A stretch of DNA of 64,000 bases, taken from assembly GCF_018687715.1 (NCBI RefSeq), contig NC_056762.1, positions 40,469,520 through 40,533,519 of the forward strand. The letters run 5' to 3'. Below are positions 44,606 through 57,344 of this stretch, piece by piece. Below the pieces are notes generated by a model, which saw only the letters and a program-made list of their open reading frames with translations, searched no databases and had not been told where the DNA came from. Position 1 is the stretch's first letter, and each line of letters begins with the position of its first letter. The DNA comes from Carya illinoinensis. Its lineage: Eukaryota > Streptophyta > Magnoliopsida > Fagales > Juglandaceae. Made by a program: the position numbers and the translations under genes.

Positions 44606-46119
44606 ACATAATCACCATGTCCTATCGGTCTTTCTCACCAAAAGGCATGGGGATGAGTAGGGACTTTGGGAAGTGCAAATAACTCCTGATTCCATCAATT
44701 CTTTCACAATTTTCTCAATTTCATCATTTTGAAAATATGGATAACGGTATGGCCTCACAGAAATGGGTTTTGTTCCTAATTGTAGGGTGATAGAATGGTC
44801 ATGGGTATAGGTAGGAGGTAGGCCTTTGGTGTTGAGAAGATATCTTGGAAATTCTTGAGTAGGTGCTGTATATGTTCAAGAATAAGGTGAGGTTGGTGTG
44901 AAGGTGAGCCTTCAATTAATTGCAGTAACAACCCCTTAGTCTTCATACTATTAGCCCTATATATCAACCCTTCCTCAAGCAAATGATGAGCATTCCCCTT
45001 TGAGGATTACAGCCTTGTCATTGTGTTGGAATTGCTTGGTCAATTCCTAGAAGTTCCAAAGAATGGATCCTAATCCTTGCAGCTATTGGACTCTTAAAGC
45101 CATGTAACAGCTAGCTAGGTCCAATAAATACATATCAACGAGCAAAACAGCTCCTTGAATATTAACATTGACCCCCATCACCTTCCCTTCACTCTCAAGC
45201 TAATCTCCATTTACAACTTTTACCTTCACTTTTTCCTCAAATAAAACTGACAATGAAAAACGTGATATTAGAGCAACATCTAAGAAGTTGTGTGTACTGC
45301 AAAAGTCAATTAGGCTGGTTACCCTATGGCTGCCAATCTTTCCTTTAACCCTCATGGTCTTAGGATTAATGGAGCCAATAATGACATGAAGTGATATTTC
45401 CAGGTCTTTCAGTTTGGGACAAATCTAACAAATATTCTCCCTCAGTTTTAAGAGTATCTGGGTTTCCTCAAGTCAAGTGTTATCCTCTAGCACTTCCTCA
45501 ATGAGGTAGAGTTTAGAACTTTAGCACCTATGGACTAGGTGCCATTTAGAGTCACAATTAAAGCATAGGCCCTTTATATGCCTCTCCTTCATTTGGTTTG
45601 GATTTTGTGGACAGGTACAATAGCTTTGAGATTGAGGTCATCTTGGGTGGAGTTGAATTTTAAGGAGGCTAGTTCATAGGGGTGGGGAGTATGGAATCTG
45701 GGAGTGAATTTTTTAACATAGGGAGACTTTTTCCTCTTGAATCTTTGCAAGGCCAAATGTAGACGTTAGGTTGTTTGGGCTAAATATGTGAACTATCAAC
45801 CTTATATCATCTTGCAAGCTACTAAAAAAACAGTTTAGCTTGTACCATTCTGAGAGTCCCCGTAACCTGTTTGATAAGGCCCAAACTGAGTCTTATATTC
45901 CTCAATAGATCCGACTTGTTTGAGCCTAGTGAGTTGCTCCATGGGATCATTATAGCTACTTCACCCAAATCGAAGCAAGAAAACTTTGACAAATTCATCC
46001 CAAGATGTTAATACTCCAAACTCATCAAAGTCTTGGAAACATACAAAGGTTTTGCCCTCCATATGAAATGAGGTAAGTCTCATACGATGATGAGGTAATG
46101 TGCTATAAAATGAAAAAAA

Positions 46120-46308
46120 CTAAGTCACCTTGTACAACCATCCATATGGGTCTTGTCCCCTGAATGTGGGAAAATCCAACCTTATAGCTCTTGTATGCAC
46201 TTCCCTTGTGTGTAACACCATCTGATCATTGTGACTAGAGCTGCCACTATTAACTACTCCTGCTAATCTCTGGTAATTCATTTTTTTCAAATCTGAGACC
46301 ATAGCAGC
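46120..46308 (-). pseudogene. chromovirus gag, copy 2, split by a solo LTR
   Basis: Gag codons GVVNSGSSSHNDQMVLHTRE and RLDFPTFRGQDPYGWLYKVT run up to 46308. They resume beyond the inserted LTR at 49890-50051 (MANGTRLQELCKDFHSFKKL). The open frame reaching 46371 is partly LTR-derived and not real. Confidence 0.85.
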
Positions 46309-49300
46309 TGTGACGCCCCCAAATTCCGTTTGGGATTGGACGGACATTTGAAGCGTCGAGACATGCAACACAAGGTTACCTGCCCCCGTTCATGACATAT
46401 AAGATGCAATAATCCTAACATGCATCTAACATTATGCAATATTCGCAGCGGATAATTTTTTTCTTTAGCAATACTATGCACCAAATTAAAATATCCCAAA
46501 TACTTAAAACATACTTCATATATAAAGATACATTGAATAACTAAGATCACAGAACTATTCCAAAATAGTTATGATCTAAAAGTACTGGAGATGCAACTCC
46601 ATCGTACAAGTAGTAATTTAACTACTATATTAACCTTAACGACGCACCGTCGTTCAGTCGACTGTATCTAGTTGGTCAGCTCCTGATCTTCCTTCAGGTC
46701 CTGTAACAAGATCTACCATTCGGGGGGAATGGTAGTTGGGACTACCACAGTGAGATTTGATTACAAATCTCAGCAAGTTAACAAAAAACTTCCATACAGA
46801 CTAATGATGCATGTATGACAGTAAAAGCATAAATGCATAATCAAATTCATAAGTAATTAAAGAATAACTTAGCGTACAACATAGCATAATTGACATAACT
46901 TAAATTGAAACATGAACTGAACTTGACTTATCATAAACTTGCTTTGAAACTTGAATTAACATGAAAAATACATACTCCACAGTTGTTGTGGCCCCATGTA
47001 TTTTACGTGTAAATACATACTCCACAGTTGTTGTAGCCTCATATATTTTACGTGTAAATACATACTCCACAGTTGTTGTGGCCCCATGTATTCTACACAA
47101 ACTTGGCTTAACATTAAAAATACATACTCCACAGTTGTTGTGGCCCCATGTATTCTACACAAACTTGACTTAACATGAAAAATACATACTCCACAGTTGT
47201 TGTGGCCCCATGTATTCTACGTGTAAATACATACTCCACAGTTGTTGTGGCCTTATGTATTCTACACAAACTTGACTTAACATTAAAAATACATACTCCA
47301 CAGTTGTTGTGGCCCCATGTATTCTACACAAACTTGACTTAACATGAAAAATACATACTCCACAGTTGTTGTGGCCCCATGTATTTTACGCATCACAATT
47401 GTAGTTAAATACATACTCCACAGTTGTTGTGGCCCCATGTATTCTACACAAACTTGACTTAACATTAAAAATACATACTCCACAGTTGTTGTGGCCCCAT
47501 GTATTCTACACAAACTTGACTTAACATTAAAAATACATACTCCACAGTTGTTGTGGCCCCATGTATTCTACGTGTAAATACATACTCCACAGTTGTTGTG
47601 GCCCCATGTATTCTACACATCATAATGTACTCAAGATGAAATGTGACTGGAATACGAAAGGACTGAAGTCCTGACGTAACATAACGTGACTTGAACATAA
47701 CTTAGAATACATGACCAACTTGAGATAGAAACATTTCGTAACATGGCATAACATATAATAGACAACATATTTAACATGACATACTTGCAACAGTGAATAT
47801 TACATGACTTGACTTACATGTAATGGATGACATACTTAGCATGACGTACTTGTAATGTACAGTAATATATAACAGAATATATTATGTAACAGATAAAAAT
47901 TGATGACAGAATAAATTCTGTATAATAGACAATTACATGATAACTTGACATGGCATGACACATATGATAACATACATACATACACTGTAGTTCTTTTATT
48001 TAGCACACATACACAGTAGACTGCTAGTAAGTTAAAAGCTAACTTACCTCGATCTCCGCGTTTCTTATAAAACCTCAAGCGCGATCACGAGGAACTGTAA
48101 TTAGTGATTCTAAAAGTTAGTACTAAATCACTAATAATTTGAAATATGGAAAAATACTAACTTAAAGAGTAAAATTTCCATTTTACTTCCTACATGTAGG
48201 AAAATGACCGTTTTACCCATAACTTAAGGATTTTGCATACTAACTCCAAAAGTCACCAAAATTTACATGCCTCATGTAAATTTTATCCTCAACTCAAATA
48301 TCAATTTAGAAAAATTTAAAACTAATTACAACTATTAAAACTCCATAGGGCCGAAATTCTCATATGCTATTTCTATTGATTTTTGTTTCTAACTTGTTTT
48401 GATCAACCTTTTGATCTATGACTTATAAATATGTGATCTTCAAACCAAACCATCACATGGTTTAAAAAGATGTCCTAAAACATATATAAGCTTCTAATTC
48501 AAGATCACATGGTTAAAAATTAACCAAAACATAAATTTAGCCAAGAACATCCACACTTTGGCTTATCTGAATATCTCTTTGTATAAAATTTTATATCTTT
48601 GAAACTAACATCAAATATCTTCAAAATAATAATATAACATGTATATAAGATGCTTAGGATCCTCCAATAAAATTATCAAAGTCATTAGAATAGGTTTAGA
48701 CCACCAAAGAGTTAAACTTTCTCAAAATAGAAACTGTTTTTCTTCTTCCAGTTTCTAAGTTTCTAAATCTAAGCAAATATTTCATCAAAACCTTCAATCA
48801 TGCAAAAATCCTCAACCAATAGTCATATATACATGTTAACAATACTCCATAAAAATTTCGGACCAATATCTATCCATTAGCTTGGTCAAAAACTCCAAAC
48901 TATAACATATTCTCCAGTTTATCTCCCAGAATGACCTTTCTATAGTTTATACAATATTTGACTGACCAAATGATCTTCAAATGGGGCAAATAAGATATCC
49001 ATGTAAACTAGACTCAAAAAGGAACAACTTATATGAAGGAGACTTTATGATAAAACACTTACAACAGCTTCGAAATGGGCATGCAAAAGAACTCCTAAAA
49101 GCTGTCCGAGAGAGAATGTTTGATATTCTTTTAAAGAAACGTGTAAATGAAGATAAGTTCGTGGGTGATGGCTGGAGATGCTTATGGAAGAGATAAGGGA
49201 GATGATAAGGCTGGAGTTGAGAGTTGAGTGTGGTTTTCTCCTACCCAAAATATCTATAAAATATTATCTCAAAATATTCTATCCAATAATATCTATAAAA

Positions 49301-49889
49301 ATCAGCTCAATATATTTTCCAAATGTGGAGTAGACTTGGAAGAGTAAGGTAGCTAAAATCTTTCTATGTGTATTTTAAATCTCTATTCTTAAGAGATACT
49401 TTCCAAATGTGTATTTTGCTTAGGTGTCATGATCTCACACCTTGATTTCCTTCACAATTCCATCTAATGGTTTCTCTTTGTGCCAAGTATCTAATACTAT
49501 TCATTATGTGTGGTTAAGATTTTGCCAAGTGTCCAAATAAAATATCGCTATCCTAATTTGGACATTTCACACTATGATTTTGAAAACACTGCGCTCAGTA
49601 CATTTACCGAGGTTACTATTCACTCCAAAAATAAACGTAATAAACTTAGTACTGAAAAATTCTAAATATTTAATTAAGCCTAGTGGTGTAGACTATAATG
49701 TATTCTGACACTTTTAACTATCTCAAATAATTAAAATCGCATTTCTAGCACCATAGTGAGTGATAACACTAACTATGTTGACAGGCTAAAATTTATGCGA
49801 TTAGTCGATTCGTGTAAACTTACAGAGTTTTCACGAGATTCCTAAAGTCAATAGAAATTCCTTAATTGAATTTCTAGCGGGCTGTTACA
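46309..49889 (-). mobile_element. 3.58-kb solo LTR inserted in chromovirus gag
   Basis: Begins TGTGACGCCCCCAAATTCC and ends CGGGCTGTTACA on the plus strand, i.e. in sense TGTAACAGCCCGC...GGGGGCGTCACA. It is flanked by GCAGC at 46304-46308 and 49890-49894. The uninterrupted target is seen in copy 1 at about 17990-17996. No pol or gag domain occurs inside; the frames are short and incidental. The size and termini suggest a large-LTR Ty3/gypsy family (Tekay/Del-like), a lineage guess only. The same family recurs at 63761. Confidence 0.93.
46960..47625. repeat. 12-copy minisatellite with hairpin-forming core in the solo LTR
   Basis: A core of about 41 bp (AAATACATACTCCACAGTTG followed by TTGTGGCCCCATGTATTYTA) recurs about twelve times. 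Two spacer types occur: a short GTGT-type giving a ~45-bp period, and a longer ACAAACTTGACTTAACATKA type giving ~61 bp. Within each core, CCACA pairs with TGTGG and ATACAT with ATGTAT, so each unit can fold into a stem-loop. Frames across it are artefacts of the repeat. Confidence 0.92.
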
Positions 49890-50088
49890 GCAGCAAACTT
49901 GAATCATGGTCTCCATTTGAAGCCTTATAGTTTGCATTTCCACTCCGATGGTAGTAAACTGAGATTTAGCTTGCTTCATGTGATTTTTGGTCAACTTCTT
50001 GAAGGAATGAAAGTCCTTGCATAACTCTTGGAGGCGTGTTCCATTAGCCACTTAGAATTAGGGCAGGAAATGGGCTTTGGATACCACT
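49890..50088 (-). mobile_element. chromovirus copy 2, 5' end of internal region
   Basis: Gag leader frame 50051-49890 plus the primer site TGGTATCCAAAGCCC in sense at about 50070-50087. It continues the element interrupted at 46308. Confidence 0.88.
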
Positions 50089-50592
50089 TGTAACAACTAG
50101 ATCGGGTTGGATGAATGTAATGATGAAGATGATTGAGAAATATTGCAGAAAATTATATAAATATATAAATTGATAGGGATAAACTAAGGCCTGCAAGGGA
50201 GGCACCTCCAAATTCAGAAAGCAGAAAAGAATTCTAAAAATAGAATAACTAACTCTATCAAAGACAGACCCTTAATACTACTGAAAGTAAAAAGACTAAA
50301 GTGCACTTTTAAAAGCCTATGGACTTACAAGCTATTACATCATGTAAATGAAAATACAATTGAAGCAAGCTGATTCGAAGTCCACGACCCACATTACTTG
50401 ATAGCTAAAGCACGTTGTTCTCTTCCACACGTATGGCCCATGAAGGCCCAAACCCATACTTAATCCTCTAGGGTTCCAATCAAACACATTCTCCTCCAAT
50501 TCATTCTTGCACTTCACAACCCTTCACCTGCATGCCTTCACGCCCTTATCCTTCTCTTCTCTTCCATCGTTCACCTACCAAGTCATGTAACA
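50089..50592 (-). mobile_element. 5' LTR of chromovirus copy 2
   Basis: 504 bp from TGTAACAACTAG to CATGTAACA, followed by CAATC (50593-50597). It is the same length as its partner in copy 1 and has no tandem duplication at its end. Confidence 0.92.
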
Positions 50593-51261
50593 CAATCCTA
50601 ATATTTTCCTTCCTCTTCTAAATCTCGGCATCTTATGCGTGTAAAGTGTCCTATAGTATGATCTCATACGTATATGCATCACATAAAATAAAACCCAAAC
50701 AGAATGACTAGAATGTTTAAATTTCTATGACTTCAGTAAAAAAATCATACCTATATCTGTCAAACCAAACAAAATCTAAACACAATCTGTAATACATGTC
50801 TAAATCGAAAAAAATTTGATTAGACGATTTCAGAAAACCATTCATTACAAAAATGGGTCAAAATGAAATCAAATCCATCCAAAGCCAATATCTAATACAT
50901 ACTTTGATCTAAGAAAAAAACATGTTCAATGTAATCATGAAATAGAGAAAAGTGAGATTTGAGGGATTTTTAGATCGAAAACCACACGGGTTTTTTTTTC
51001 CCCTTCACATCAGAGACCTATTTTTCGAGATCTTGTGGAGGATGACGATGGTTGTTCGTGAAATATTGACTGCACAGGATAGAGTGACGGAGAAGTTAGA
51101 TCTGAGAGGGATAAAGTGACGGAGATGCAAAGAGAAGGATGACCATGGCTGTTGTTGGTGGAAGATGAAGGAATGCCATCGAAAGCGGTGGAGGCCACGA
51201 TAGATGGAGTAACAAGGAGGGCGGTGGTTCTTGTTGGTGGAATATGGAGAAAACAAAGAGG

Positions 51262-51337
<76 letters not shown>

Positions 51338-52607
51338 TGAGAAATAGAAAAGTGAGTCGGCATAGCAGGTGAAAATGGGGAAGGATAGAGAAGAAAATGT
51401 CAAAAAATTAGGGTATACTACTTTGTTTAAACGGCGTCGCAAGACGAAATTGCTGGTTTTGGTTTCTATGGTTATTTTTGTGCTCTACAAATCAGCACAT
51501 TTTATGAAGAATTACTATTATTTTTTAAAAAATAAATTATTTTTTCTTGGCATTTAGGCTTGAGAAATAAATAATACTAGGAATGAGCTTGGGTTTACCA
51601 ATTGGATTATAGTTTTTTCTTTTTTTTCTTCTAAAAAAATACTAGGTATTCATAAAAATATGATAGAAATAAAATCTAAAAAAATAAATAAATTCTAATG
51701 TTGTAAGGCATTTAATTTGCTTTTATTTGGAATTATTTATGTATTATTTTTCACTTTTACTAATGATTTTTATTTAATGATTTATTTAGAATATCATCTG
51801 CAAACGTAAATATTTTTTTCATTGTTAGATAAATTTAATCGTTCAATAACAAATTTGATATTAATAAAACTATTTTATGTAGATTTAGGCCGTTTCATTT
51901 AGATAATGAAAGTGTTTGATCTCATCTTATTTTATTTTATCATTATAATTTTTTTAAATTTTTACATAAAATATAATAAATAATTCTATATTTTCAAATA
52001 TTAAAATAATAATAATATTAAAAAATAATATTATAATAATATTTTATTTAATTTTTAATTTTTTTAAAAAAAATATACATTATATAATTGTATATATTAT
52101 TGCACTGTCATGAATAGATCCGTAGCTATAGATACATAGCACATAGCACGTACCCTTTGTCTTGCGTTGAATGATGATAATGACATGTCGAAATTTGAGT
52201 AGAGGCTTTGGATGCTAAAATATAAGATGGAGAATAATATTACTCTGGTAAATACGTAGAGAGGTGGACGAGTTTGCGGTTTTGGATCAATTAATGGAAA
52301 TTGTGATTGTGGAGACCGGCCAATTCAACATTCTTTCAGTTCTGGTGTTTTTCGGAGTTGGGTTCAAACCTTGAGAACTTTCCCGGTCTCCTATTCAATT
52401 TCAAAGACTTATTAGCAAGATATCAGAATGATCACCATTTGTTGCAAATAAAGCAATTTTTGCATCAAATGGACATGTTTTCCCTCACTTGCATGGCCTC
52501 ATCCCAGTAGGGATGGACCACGTCAGGGACAGCAGAGGGGCGCGCGATGGCAGATGACAGCCTTCCAGCTGGGAAGGAACAGAGAGTGGCTATGAAATGA
52601 TGATTAA
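50593..52607. other. host-like stretch with CT-rich leader character, copy 2
   Basis: Counterpart of 18936-20942, nearly identical. The short frames differ mainly because the (GA)n tract differs in length, which argues against a conserved protein. No family recognised. Confidence 0.45.
51265..51332. repeat. (GA)34 microsatellite
   Basis: About 68 bp of pure GA, homologous to 19571-19666 but about 28 bp shorter. Confidence 0.97.
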
Positions 52608-53094
52608 GGATTTTTATGACAGAACAAATATTCAAAATTTCGATTTTCACGTGAAAATTTATCGAGGGGAGCAACCTTACGAGAAAGTTCTTGTAGGTTT
52701 GTAGACATCCCATTTAATGAAAAATATCTCTACTTTTAGGATCAACGCGTATGATGGTGTCTTATCCACAATTACTCCCAAGATTACTGAGATATTGAAC
52801 TGCCCAACAAAATTTCACTGTAATCTTGGAATCTAATCAACAAACAAGAAGTCCCAGTTATAATCTCGCCAAGGATGTGGGAAGGAGCTTCTCTCGTTGC
52901 AGAGATTGGTAATTAACCAAGCTAAAATACCAGTCCTTCTATTACTAACTCGACTCCACTGTGGGCATTAAAGCGGTGGCCCTTCTGCTCCAAGCTTCCC
53001 CAAACCAGAATGCACAAATGAAAGCCATTGCTGCTATCGTTCACTCAAAATATTAAGAATTGTAACTCTCTTGCAAAATATGCTAAGGCTAGGA

Positions 53095-53735
53095 TTGTTA
53101 AAAAAAAACAGTGAACCGGTAAACCGGATTGGATAGGACTAAACCAGTGGGGTCGGTTCGGTTCCGACTTTGGTTTGGTCCAGTACCGATTTTATTTTTC
53201 TTAAAATCAAATTGGTCATTTTCTGATTTTTCTTTTTCTAAAATCGGACCGGTTCATATATATATTTTTAATTTTTTCTATTATATATAATTTATATATA
53301 TAATATATAATTATATATAAAATAGTTTGTATTATATGATAAATTACTAATTAATATGATATTAAATTTTAAAATCTTATATAATTTTGTTTATTGTATT
53401 AATAGTTATACTAACATTATATAGTACATATTAATAGTTATATTAATATTATATAACTATATATTATAATATATTACAATATATTATTATTATAGTATTA
53501 TATACTATAATATACTATATTATATATTATATATAATATATAATATAGTATATTAAAACTGAAAAATCGGACCAAATCGAACTGGAAACAGGTAAAATTA
53601 GAGTACCCGTTTAGGAGGATAACCGGTGCGTAATCAGTTTTAAAAAATATAAAATTAGTATATATCGATTCGGTCTTAAATTTTATCCAAAATTAAATCG
53701 AACCGGACCAACTATACCCCTAACTAGTGATGATG
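53095..53735. mobile_element. candidate non-autonomous element with CCGGTTCGGT-rich ends
   Basis: Ends carry ACCGGTAAACCGGATTGG and GGTCGGTTCGGTTCCGAC on the left, and ATCGATTCGGTC and ATCGAACCGGACC on the right, around a (TA)-rich centre at 53270-53560. CTAG occurs near both outer edges (53092 and 53725). Short repeats of this type are common in plants. No transposase. Confidence 0.4.
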
Positions 53736-53744
53736 CACTAATTA

Positions 53745-54475
53745 GCCCTAGTTGACCAAACCGGATCGGTTGATTCATTCAATCCGATTCATTTTTGTTT
53801 TTTCATCTATTTTTTACAAATAAATTAAATATTTAAATTAATAAAATTAAAGTTAAGTGAATTATTAGTGTGGATTATTTAACTAATTCATTAAAAAATA
53901 TTTCACTATAATTATATTTATACTTTTAATAGTTACTATTTACTAATTTAGATTTTACTCTTAATAATAATGTCCTATATTTCATATGTGATTAATGAAT
54001 ATCAAATAAAATCATTGTACATAGATTATTCATTCTTGCTTGCAACTTTAGTATTTAAAAGAAATTACCTATTTATTTTAATTAAGTGTAAATAGTAGAG
54101 TATGTATGAATGTATAACAACATAAATTATCATATGATTTATGATACATATTAATGGATAGTATATATTATTTAAAATTTTATATGGTCAATGATAATAG
54201 ATTAGATAAGCATTATATAATTAACTTATACAATTACTATATAAAATAATGTAACATATATAAATATTTTAAAAATAAATATATTAATTTGGTCAATTTC
54301 TGTCCGATCTGGTCCAAAAATCACAAACCCCAAGACCAAATTGAAACCCAATTGGTCCACTATCTATGGGACCAAACCGAAATAGTGAGGACTAAAACCG
54401 ACCACTCACTGTTTCGGTTTGGTCTGATCGATTTTTTCAGTTCGGACCAAAACCTTTTCACCTCTAATCAAGGGT
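53745..54475. mobile_element. second candidate element with CCGGTTCGGT-rich ends
   Basis: Left end TTAGCCCTAGTTGACC with AACCGGATCGGTTG. Right end GGTTTGGTCTGATCG and TTCGGACCAAAACC, with CACCTCTAA at the edge. The centre is AT-rich. TTA lies near both edges. Coding potential absent. Confidence 0.38.
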
Positions 54476-55287
54476 TAATGGTGGTGCCCAATACTACTGA
54501 GCCATTGAATGCTTAATCTTATAAGAATAGACCAAATTTATTAAAGTCATAAGCAATAGCCAATAAACTTTCTATAATTTCTATTTTTTGAAAATAATTC
54601 ATAACTTTTATTTTTAAAATAAATTCTAGAATACTATTAATAATAAATATAATTATTTTAAAAATATTTTCAACATTTATAACGAATTATGTAACTAGCT
54701 ATCGTTATATAGATAAGGTTGCAAGTTCTCAAAAAGACTTGTCATGGAAATTGGCAGTGATAAATTGGTTGTTTCGGCCCATGATAAAATCTTGAATATG
54801 GCCAGAGAAATCCACCGTTTGTTATAAATAATAATGAATAATTTGTGAGTAATTTATAAATAATAATAAATTATTTGTAAATAATGATAAGGTAGTTTGA
54901 GAATATTTAAGAATAATTATATTTTTAATTTGAGCCTAAGAATATCAAGTGAAAGGAAAAGAAGTGCAATTAATATTGTGTGCATTGGGCATATGTACGC
55001 ACGTACGTAATGGAGGTTAATTTGGGATGAGCCTTCTGATCAAGGAATGCAATACTTAAATCTCAAGGTTTTTCAACTTCAGCGTATGTTTCTGTTAAAC
55101 GGCATCTAGCTACTAGTGGAGAAGCTAGCTACGCAGTTAATTTTGAGATGTAAAAATGAGTTTGTTTTTTTATTATTTTTGTTTATTTATTTATTTTCAA
55201 TAAGTTTGTCAATAGGATACATAAACAGCAGCCAATGTCAAGAGAATGCAGGAGCAGTACGCACGCCCGCATGCATGCGATATTTAA

Positions 55288-55423
55288 GGTATATATTTGG
55301 ATAGTAAAATGATCTCGGTTAAATATTGAATAATAGTAAATAATAATAAAAATAATTAAAATATGTGAAAAGTAATGATAAAATATTAAGTACTAGTAGA
55401 ATAATCTTTACCCAAACACAACC
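55288..55423. mobile_element. 136-bp MITE-like element, copy 2
   Basis: Counterpart of 22564-22699, with the same GGTATATATTTGG and ACCCAAACACAACC ends. Confidence 0.5.
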
Positions 55424-55914
55424 ATAGTTCATCTACGTTAGTGGTATGTGATGATCTATAGCTGTAGGAAAATGTTAATAATTTGTCCATTATTTTGTCT
55501 GGTAATGAAAAGGTCTATGTTTTTTTTAATGTTTTAAAAAAATACAAACTTAACTTTTGCATTAGAGGTTCCCGTAGTAGGATGCATGCAGTCTTGACTA
55601 CAGGATTGTACGTGGTGAATTAGCTTTGTTGAAAAATAGGGGCTGCATCTCCTGGCCTTCTTTCTTTTTGAAATAAGAACCAGATCTCATTCATGAAAAT
55701 AGGGGCTGCATCTTCTTCTTTCTTTTTGAGATAAGAACCAGACCTCATTCATGCAAAGTATTACACCATTTCCTTACAAACCAGTTCAAAGATACATTCA
55801 AAAACAACTTCCAGTTCGTACAAATCCTCAGTGCATAGGAGTGCCGCCTTTGCCAAGCCATGTGCAACTTGACTGAATTCCCTTTTTTGTATAAGACACA
55901 GACCATTCAGCAAA

Positions 55915-57241
55915 CTAGTTAAGCAATTGTCTTGTATCTGTAATCAACAAACCCCCATAACTCCAGTCAGGCTTTGAATTTTTTAAGATTTTCGCCACCT
56001 TAATGGCATCCCCTTCCAGCTTAATTATGTGAATTCCTATCTCCTTACAAAATTTGACTCCCAACATCAAAGCATATGCCTCTCCACAAAATGGGCATAA
56101 ACTTAGTGCTCTTCTTGATCTTAACGTCCCAATTACACTTCCTGCCAAATCTCTAAGTATAGCACCAATACCAATTAGTCCCATCTCGAGTTGTACTGCT
56201 ACATCTCAATTGAGCTTATAAAACCCATTTTAACCATCTTTGCTATTGAGGAACATTTAAGCTTTTAGTGTTTCTATTCTTAGAAACTTGCACTCTATTA
56301 AATAAGTCAACTTCAATTCTAACCTAATTGACAAGAAATGAAGGATGCTTGAACTTTTGATCATACACAAAACTATTTCTTCAAAACCATATCTGTCTAA
56401 GAGTCATTGCAGCTTTCATGTAATTCCTCTTTATCAAACTTGTCAACCAATGCTTGCCAAATTCCATGCCCTCAAGGCTCATTTTCTGTATTTTCTTGCA
56501 ACTAATTGACCAAACATCTTTTGCAGCAGGACATGTCCACAAAACATGGGCCACATTCTCAGAACCAGATTTACTAATGGGACATATATCATTAGAAACA
56601 ACCTTCCTCCTGTATAGATTAGACATCGTTGGGATAGCTTCATTCACAGCTTTCCAAATGAACATAATTATTGCTTTTGAGATTTGCAAAGTCCAGATAG
56701 ATTGTCAAAACTTGGACTGAGTGTTAATTAGTGAAGGTCCCCCATGAGCTCTTGCTACCAGTTCTCTATATAAATAATAAGCACTTTTTACTGAGAAAAT
56801 TCCATTTGAATTTCCCCTCCAAACTAGCTAATCTCCTCTGCTACCATCAGACATAGGGATGCCTTTAATAAGTTGGACCTCAGGTTCACTAAAGAGCTGG
56901 TTAATGGTTTCCTCTTTCCATTGATTATTGCTAGGATCGATAAGGTCTAAAACCATGTTAACATCTACACTAAGAGGTCTTGCTGAGTTAACCTTGTAAG
57001 AATAAGGATTTTCAAGCCACCTATCCTCCCATATTTTGACATGCTTCCCATCCCCAATCCTCCATATCAGTCCCTCTTTAAGCAAATTTAATCTAGCTAC
57101 CAGGCTCCTCCACAAGAAAGATGGTCTTGACCCTACATTTGCCTCCAGCAGCTCCCCATTTGGAAAGCATTTAGATTTTATGACCCTTGCTGATAGGGAA
57201 TCAGGATGAAGCAACATATGCCATGATTGTTTTGCTAACAT
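55915..57241 (-). pseudogene. LINE RNase H and zf-RVT, copy 2
   Basis: Open pieces are 57241-56828 (MLAKQSWHMLLHPDSLSARV, WRIGDGKHVKIWEDRWLEN), 56689-56381 (zinc cluster CPISKSGSENVAHVLWTC) and 56184-55915 (RNase H). Same breaks as in copy 1, so they predate the duplication. Confidence 0.8.
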
Positions 57242-57344
57242 GGCTAGATTAAAACTTTTAAAATTCCTGAACCCGAGCCCTCCTTGCTTCTTTGACTGCC
57301 TAAGTTGATCCCAGTTAACTCACTGTATCTTGGACCTGTTTTCA

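Larger units (their letters stand above)
42111..46308 (-). mobile_element. chromovirus copy 2, internal region (major part)
   Basis: Same domain order as copy 1 and split from its last 199 bp (49890-50088) by a solo LTR. Chromodomain at about 42128-42290 (KPEPEEIITRRM). Integrase C-terminal part 42340-42560 is degenerate. The integrase core at 43111-42893 has MDRFTKYVHFIPISHPYTAK and VSDRDPTFTSKLWREL, then a TAA in the HPQ motif. HHCC and the RNase H end are at 43780-43433 and RNase H at 44003-43803. RT is at 44605-44007, with the same loss of the catalytic box near 44322. Protease with D-F-C is at about 45300, the CCHC knuckle at 45524-45565, and gag at 46308-45840. Defective. Confidence 0.9.
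52608..55287. other. 2.68 kb present only in copy 2; no gene
   Basis: Sits where copy 1 has a LINE (20943-22560). Contains two AT-rich elements with CCGGTTCGGT-type ends (see separate entries), then AT-rich DNA at 54480-55280 with no recognised gene. The frame at 55116-55304 is T-rich and not convincing. Confidence 0.6.

Noticed and set aside
46960..47625. CRISPR-like array
   Set aside because: Repeated cores with spacers, but only two spacer types that are themselves repeated, inside a plant LTR; it is a minisatellite.
46287..47698. Several 60-87-codon frames across the solo LTR
   Set aside because: They arise from tandem repeat translation (CRIHGATTTVEYVF-type) or span the insertion junction.
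48981..49248. Small frames on both strands in the solo LTR
   Set aside because: Neither shows a domain; they sit inside LTR sequence with no gag/pol and overlap one another.
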